A DNA stretch of 64,000 bases, taken from NCBI RefSeq assembly GCF_000583875.1, contig NZ_CP006571.1, positions 248,001 through 312,000 of the forward strand. Direction: 5' to 3'. Positions 59,938-64,000 of the stretch are shown here, one piece after another (position 1 is the first letter of the stretch; each line of letters begins with the position of its first letter). A model generated the notes under the pieces. That model ran no database searches, was not told the DNA's origin, and saw only the letters and a program-made list of their open reading frames with translations. The DNA comes from Chlamydia avium 10DC88 (GTDB lineage Bacteria; Chlamydiota; Chlamydiia; Chlamydiales; Chlamydiaceae). The position numbers and the translations under genes were made by a program.

Positions 59938-61230
59938 TTAGTTTAATAAAAGCACGGAGGGAGCTTCAAGAATCTTCTGTATGCGTTTTATAAATTGAGC
60001 AGCGGGATACCCATCAACAACACGATGGTCTACAGATAGCGTCAGCATACATGTAGAGCCTATTGTGATTTCTCCATCGATAACAATGGCTTCTTCAATA
60101 ACACTACCAACTGCAAGAATCGCAGCTTGAGGGGGATGAATAATTGCTGTAAATTCAGTAATCCCCGTCATTCCTAGATTCGAAATACAGAAAGACCCTC
60201 CTTTATATTCTTCTTCTTTCAAAGTCTGAGATCTTGCTTTAGATACCAGGTTTTTAATCTCTGCAGAAATCATACCGATATTTTTACGGTCTGCGCAACG
60301 AACAATAGGAGTAATAATACCATCTGGGATGGCAACAGCTATAGAAATATCGATAGTTTCAAAACGTACAATCTTGTTGTCGATACTATTAAATCCTGAA
60401 TTTATACTAGGGAATTCTTTTAAAGCTAGAGCACAAGCACGAACAATGCAATCATTAATGGAAAGTTTAATCCCTTGAGATTGTAGTTCTTTTAATAAGG
60501 ATAGTAGGGGAGTAAAATAGACTTTTTGACTTATATAAAAATGAGGAATAAAAGTTTTCGCAGCTTGTAGCCTTTCGGCAATTATTTCTCGAATAGGCGA
60601 AAGGTTTTCTTCGTGATAGGAACCTGGATGAACACTAGGGGCCTCAGGATAACCAAATCCTGCAATGCCTTTAAGAGGAGCATTTTCTAAATCTTTTTTT
60701 ACAATGCGTCCTCCAGGACCACTTCCTTGAATTCCTGATGTGTCTAGATTTTTTTCTTTAGCTATGCGTTTAGCTAGAGGAGAAATAGGAGATTTGCCAA
60801 TGTCCTGTTTTAATGCTAATGGCGAAGAAAGAGGAGGTTCTGGTCTGAATCCGACGACAGCCACTTTGGGGGAGGAAGAAATTGTCTTGGAAACTTGATC
60901 AGGAGATGAAATAATATCTTCTTCTAGATTTTTTGATGGTGTAGGAGATGATGTTTTAGGAAGAAGATCGTCTATGTTGAAAGGTTCATCCTTTTCTGTC
61001 GATATTATTGCTATAGGAGTGCCAATAGCAATTTTTTCTCCATGTTGAGCTAATACTTCTCGGAACCACCCTTCCTCGGATGCAGTATATTCTAAGACTG
61101 CTTTATCTGTTGATATTTCTACAAGAACATCACCGAACTCTATTTTATCGCAGCTCGTTTTATGCCATTTTACAATTGTTCCTACTTCCATAGTTGGAGA
61201 AAGTTTAGGCATTTTTAGTAAGGAAATCAC
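59938..61230 (-). CDS. pdhC: Pyruvate dehydrogenase E2 (dihydrolipoamide acetyltransferase)
   Basis: 430 residues, GTG start. One lipoyl domain (lysine in ISTDKAVLEY), Ser/Pro linker, peripheral subunit-binding domain (SPLAKRIAKEKNLDTSGI; GPGGRIVKKDLE), C-terminal acyltransferase with LSVDHRVVDGYPAAQF (HxxxDG). Last gene of pdhA-pdhB-pdhC. Confidence 0.95.
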   Translation of the reverse strand: MISLLKMPKLSPTMEVGTIVKWHKTSCDKIEFGDVLVEISTDKAVLEYTASEEGWFREVLAQHGEKIAIGTPIAIISTEKDEPFNIDDLLPKTSSPTPSKNLEEDIISSPDQVSKTISSSPKVAVVGFRPEPPLSSPLALKQDIGKSPISPLAKRIAKEKNLDTSGIQGSGPGGRIVKKDLENAPLKGIAGFGYPEAPSVHPGSYHEENLSPIREIIAERLQAAKTFIPHFYISQKVYFTPLLSLLKELQSQGIKLSINDCIVRACALALKEFPSINSGFNSIDNKIVRFETIDISIAVAIPDGIITPIVRCADRKNIGMISAEIKNLVSKARSQTLKEEEYKGGSFCISNLGMTGITEFTAIIHPPQAAILAVGSVIEEAIVIDGEITIGSTCMLTLSVDHRVVDGYPAAQFIKRIQKILEAPSVLLLN

Positions 61231-61233
61231 AAA

Positions 61234-62220
61234 TTACCTCATGATCTTTTCGATGGTGTCTATAATACGATTAACATTAGGAAGGGTTGCTTGTTCTAAA
61301 ATTTTACTATAGGGCATGGGTGTTTCCCTTTGACATACCCTCAAAGGTGGGTGGTCTAAATAATCAAAAATATGTTCTGTGATCTCCGTAATTATTTCTG
61401 CAGAAATTCCTGCAAAGTAATGCCCCTCCTCTACGACTATACAATTCCCTGTTTTTTTTACTGAAGCAAGGATTCCAGAAATATCTAGAGGCTTGATTGT
61501 TCGTAAATCAAGAATTTCTATAGATAGCCCAAAACGTTGTTTAGCTAATTTTACAGCTTGTTTAGTAACAGTGACCATACGGCCATAAGTGATTATAGTT
61601 AAGTCTGTACCTTCTTCGACGATGCGTGACTTACCAATAGGTACTAGGTATTCCTCTACAGGGACTTCTCCTTTTAAGTTGTATTCCAATTCATTTTCTA
61701 AAAAAAGAACGGGATTATTATCTCTAATTGCTGATTTTAATAATCCTTTTGCGTCATAAGGATTTGACGGAGAGATAATAATTAACCCAGGAATATTTGC
61801 ATATAGGGCCTCTACGCAATGAGAGTGCTGACAGGATACTTGTGCGGCAGCACCGTTGGGGCCACGAAATACGATAGGAACAGAAAATAGTCCTCCCGTC
61901 ATATAATGCATTTTGGCTGCATGAGAAATAATTTGATCTGCAGCAACTAGGGAGAAGTTCCAACTCATAAATTCAATGATTGGGCGTAGGCCTGTTAATG
62001 CTGCTCCAATGCCAATACCAGAAAATGCTGCTTCACTAATTGGTGTGTCAATGACTCGCGATGCTGACCATTTATTCAGTAGACCTTTTGTTACTTTATA
62101 AGCACCGTTATATTCTGCAACTTCTTCTCCTAATATACATACATTAGGATCTCTGGCCATTTCTTCATCAATAGCTTCTCTAAGGGCTTCACGGATTTCT
62201 AATGTAACATACTTAGGCAT
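61234..62220 (-). CDS. pdhB: Pyruvate dehydrogenase E1 beta subunit
   Basis: 328 residues from ATG 62220 (AGAAGG 6 bases upstream); a GTG at 62226 would add two codons. Transketolase central and C-terminal domains: ILGEEVAEYNGAYKVTKGLL, DTPISEAAFSGIGIGAAL, GPNGAAAQVSCQHSHCVEALY (part), EGHYFAGISAEI. Pairs with PdhA; start lies in the pdhA stop region. Confidence 0.95.
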   Translation of the reverse strand: MPKYVTLEIREALREAIDEEMARDPNVCILGEEVAEYNGAYKVTKGLLNKWSASRVIDTPISEAAFSGIGIGAALTGLRPIIEFMSWNFSLVAADQIISHAAKMHYMTGGLFSVPIVFRGPNGAAAQVSCQHSHCVEALYANIPGLIIISPSNPYDAKGLLKSAIRDNNPVLFLENELEYNLKGEVPVEEYLVPIGKSRIVEEGTDLTIITYGRMVTVTKQAVKLAKQRFGLSIEILDLRTIKPLDISGILASVKKTGNCIVVEEGHYFAGISAEIITEITEHIFDYLDHPPLRVCQRETPMPYSKILEQATLPNVNRIIDTIEKIMR

Positions 62221-63241
62221 AAACACCTTCTTCTAGAGTGGCAATCTCTGGATCTGGGTCCGACTTAGCTTCTGTAAAAGCTTGTAAAACCTTTTCTTTG
62301 CATTCTTGACGCATTATTAAAAAATCTTCTTCAGACAAAATTCCTAATTGAATAAACCAGTTTTTAGCAAAAAGAATAGGATCTTTTTTAAAGATACGCT
62401 GCATTTCTTCTTTGCTTCTATAGAGGTTAGGATCAGAGATAGAGTGTCCTCGGAATCGCGAGCATAAGCATTCTACAATAGTAGGAAGACCGGTTTGCTG
62501 CATATAATCATATGCCTCTTTAAATCCTAAGAGACAATTAAAAAGGTTGAATCCTTGCAGGGTAAACGCTTTTATCCCGTAGGAAGATCCTTGAGATTCT
62601 CCTATGGGTTGTTTAGCAATAGCTCTATTTAGGCATGTACCCATTCCCCATCCATTATTTTCGATAACTAGCATAAGGGGAAGCTGATGCAAGGCTACAA
62701 AATTTAATGTTTCGTGAAATACGCCTTGTGCAACAGCTCCGTCCCCAATAAAACTTAAAGAAATTTTGTTTTCTCCACGGTATTTTATAGAAAATGCTGC
62801 TCCTGCTGCAAGGGGTATTTGTCCTCCAACAATACCAAATCCTCCAGGGAAATTAGGTCCGCACATGTGCATAGACCCTCCACGACCTAAAGCACAACCT
62901 GTAGATTTGCCTAAGAGTTCTGCTGCAAGAGATCTTAAGGGGACATTGAGTAGTATTGCTAGAGCATGACAACGATAGGAAGAGAAGACCCATTGATGTG
63001 TCCCTGTATTTGCTAGAGCTGCTGTGGCCACAGCTTCTTGACCGGCATAGGAATGATAAAACCCTCCAACCAGTCCTTCTAAATAAGCTTCTTCTCCTCT
63101 TGCTTCAAATTCACGAATGAGAAGCATTTGTTTGAGTAATGCTAAACAGTGGGAGGCACCATAGGCGTCAACAGTAGTTTGTACGATAGATATATCGCTT
63201 GTTTGTGAGGCAATATTGTAATGATTACAAGAGTTGGACAT
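62213..63241 (-). CDS. pdhA: Pyruvate dehydrogenase E1 alpha subunit
   Basis: 342 residues. Thiamine diphosphate motif GDGAVAQGVFHETLNFVALHQLP...ENN (GDG at about 165, NN at about 194), GRGGSMHMC, phosphorylation-loop-type RGHSISDP. First gene of the pdh operon; divergent from the last gene in the window. Confidence 0.95.
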   Translation of the reverse strand: MSNSCNHYNIASQTSDISIVQTTVDAYGASHCLALLKQMLLIREFEARGEEAYLEGLVGGFYHSYAGQEAVATAALANTGTHQWVFSSYRCHALAILLNVPLRSLAAELLGKSTGCALGRGGSMHMCGPNFPGGFGIVGGQIPLAAGAAFSIKYRGENKISLSFIGDGAVAQGVFHETLNFVALHQLPLMLVIENNGWGMGTCLNRAIAKQPIGESQGSSYGIKAFTLQGFNLFNCLLGFKEAYDYMQQTGLPTIVECLCSRFRGHSISDPNLYRSKEEMQRIFKKDPILFAKNWFIQLGILSEEDFLIMRQECKEKVLQAFTEAKSDPDPEIATLEEGVYA

Positions 63242-63393
63242 ACCTTATACGAGAGTTACGTCTAGGACTAAGTTATGTTGTATTATAAATTCATGGATTT
63301 GAAAAGACAAGATCAAAAAAGTAATTAAATTTTTTAGGGAAATCTTTAATATTTACGGATTTGTATGCCTATTTGAAGTGAAGGACAAGACCT

Positions 63394-64000
63394 ATGGACA
63401 TTAAGAGATCGAGTAGTCGGCATTGTTTTTATATTGATAAAACGGATAGTTTGATGAGAAATCCTTATAACCAAGATTCAGGTAATTCACAAACAGATAA
63501 AGAAATTAAAAAATTTTTAAATATAAAAAAAAGATTTGTTACTTCAGTTCAAGAATTTCAACATGATAAGCATACCGCTAGTCATTATCTAAAAAAGGTA
63601 CAGTGGCTTCCTTATAAAAACGAAGAACTAGAAGAAACTAGTGAGGTTTTTTCTACTTTGAAATCTATGGAAAGGAAATTAGCTCAGTTATTTTTTTATG
63701 TTCCTGATTGTGGCGTGGATTCTGTTACTTTTATAAAAACAGTACGGGAGTATGAAAGTTTATTTGGTTTAGGGGGTGTTTTATTACTATGTGGTTCTTT
63801 AGAACAGCAGAGTAAGTATATCCAAGATTTCAATCAATTAACAACGCTTCCTTTACTCATAGCGGCTTCTGTATCTAATAGTTTGTCCTGTTATTTGTCT
63901 TACCGAGATTTGACTTTAATAGACTATCAGGATTTTTATGAGTTAGGACAAAACTTAGGGAAGTTAATCAAGACTTATGGAGTTTTTATTTCACTAGTTT
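63394..64000 (+). CDS. Partial protein with degenerate glycoside hydrolase 3 (NagZ-like) fold
   Basis: 202 codons visible, open at the window edge; ATG behind AAGGA at 63380. No signal peptide. Residues about 90-200 follow the N-terminal GH3/NagZ pattern: KLAQLFFYVP, FGLGGVLLLCGSLEQQSKYIQ, FNQLTTLPLLIAASV, LGQNLGKLIKTYGVFISLV. The substrate-binding Asp-x-Glu-Gly-Gly that normally follows PLLIA is replaced by ASVSNSL. Catalytic part is outside the window. Resemblance is by eye and may be coincidental. Confidence 0.4.
   Translation, partial: MDIKRSSSRHCFYIDKTDSLMRNPYNQDSGNSQTDKEIKKFLNIKKRFVTSVQEFQHDKHTASHYLKKVQWLPYKNEELEETSEVFSTLKSMERKLAQLFFYVPDCGVDSVTFIKTVREYESLFGLGGVLLLCGSLEQQSKYIQDFNQLTTLPLLIAASVSNSLSCYLSYRDLTLIDYQDFYELGQNLGKLIKTYGVFISLV

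Noticed and set aside
1..64000. CRISPR arrays, insertion sequences, phage genes, rRNA operon
   Set aside because: No regular direct repeats, transposase or phage motifs, or rRNA sequence seen anywhere in the window.

Overview
The window is a stretch of a Chlamydia chromosome. Gene content and order match the block known in C. trachomatis as gcpE (ispG), CT058, ferredoxin, flhA, fliA, tyrS, gnd, lepA, npt1, CT066, ytgABCD, dxr, rseP, CT073, recF, dnaN, smpB, apbE, folD, CT079, ltuB, CT082-CT086, malQ, scc1, copN, cdsV, cdsU, ychF, ribF, truB, rbfA, infB, nusA, rpsA, trxB, acpS. The block is then joined to lgt, yidC, dnaA, CT249, glgP, pdhC, pdhB and pdhA. From memory, that second block lies elsewhere in C. 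trachomatis but is adjacent in the former Chlamydophila species, so I place the window in that branch. I cannot name the species. DNA is AT-rich, as expected for the genus. I see no insertion sequence, prophage, CRISPR array or rRNA.

Layout: 1-4.1 kb holds the start of ispG, two tandem inclusion-membrane-type proteins (one with a recognisable macro domain), a 2Fe-2S ferredoxin and tRNA-Pro(UGG). 4.2-6.9 kb holds flagellar-type flhA and sigma-28. 6.9-14.4 kb holds a small Inc-like protein, tyrS, gnd, lepA, the ATP/ADP translocase and the CT066 homologue. 14.4-22 kb holds the iron/metal ABC operon ytgABCD (permease C fused to a DtxR-like repressor), dxr and rseP. 22-28 kb holds an esterase-like protein, recF, dnaN, smpB, apbE, a decayed folD and a CT079-like membrane protein. 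28-34 kb holds ltuB, a structured non-coding region, the CT082/CT083 pair, a phospholipase D-family protein, a UbiD-family decarboxylase and L28. 34-41 kb holds malQ and the type III secretion set scc1-copN-cdsV-cdsU. 41-51 kb holds a translation/transcription block (ychF, ribF, truB, rbfA, infB, nusA, rpsA). 51-64 kb holds trxB, acpS, a small membrane protein, lgt, yidC, dnaA, an Inc protein, glgP, pdhCBA and the start of a gene that looks like a degenerate glycoside hydrolase 3 domain.

Together the genes show an obligate intracellular lifestyle: nucleotide import, iron capture, isoprenoid synthesis (ispG, dxr), glycogen use (malQ, glgP), pyruvate dehydrogenase, type III secretion and inclusion-membrane effectors. 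Two features deserve most attention. First, five single-base frame breaks interrupt four normally intact genes (ispG, flhA, rseP twice, dnaN). Three sit in 7-base A/T runs and a fourth lies next to one, which suggests sequencing error or, less likely, slippage-rescued frameshifts. Second, folD has clearly decayed, with a large internal deletion plus several shifts. The best candidate for new biology is the membrane-anchored macro-domain protein at 2519-3607 with its degenerate neighbour at 1276-2247.
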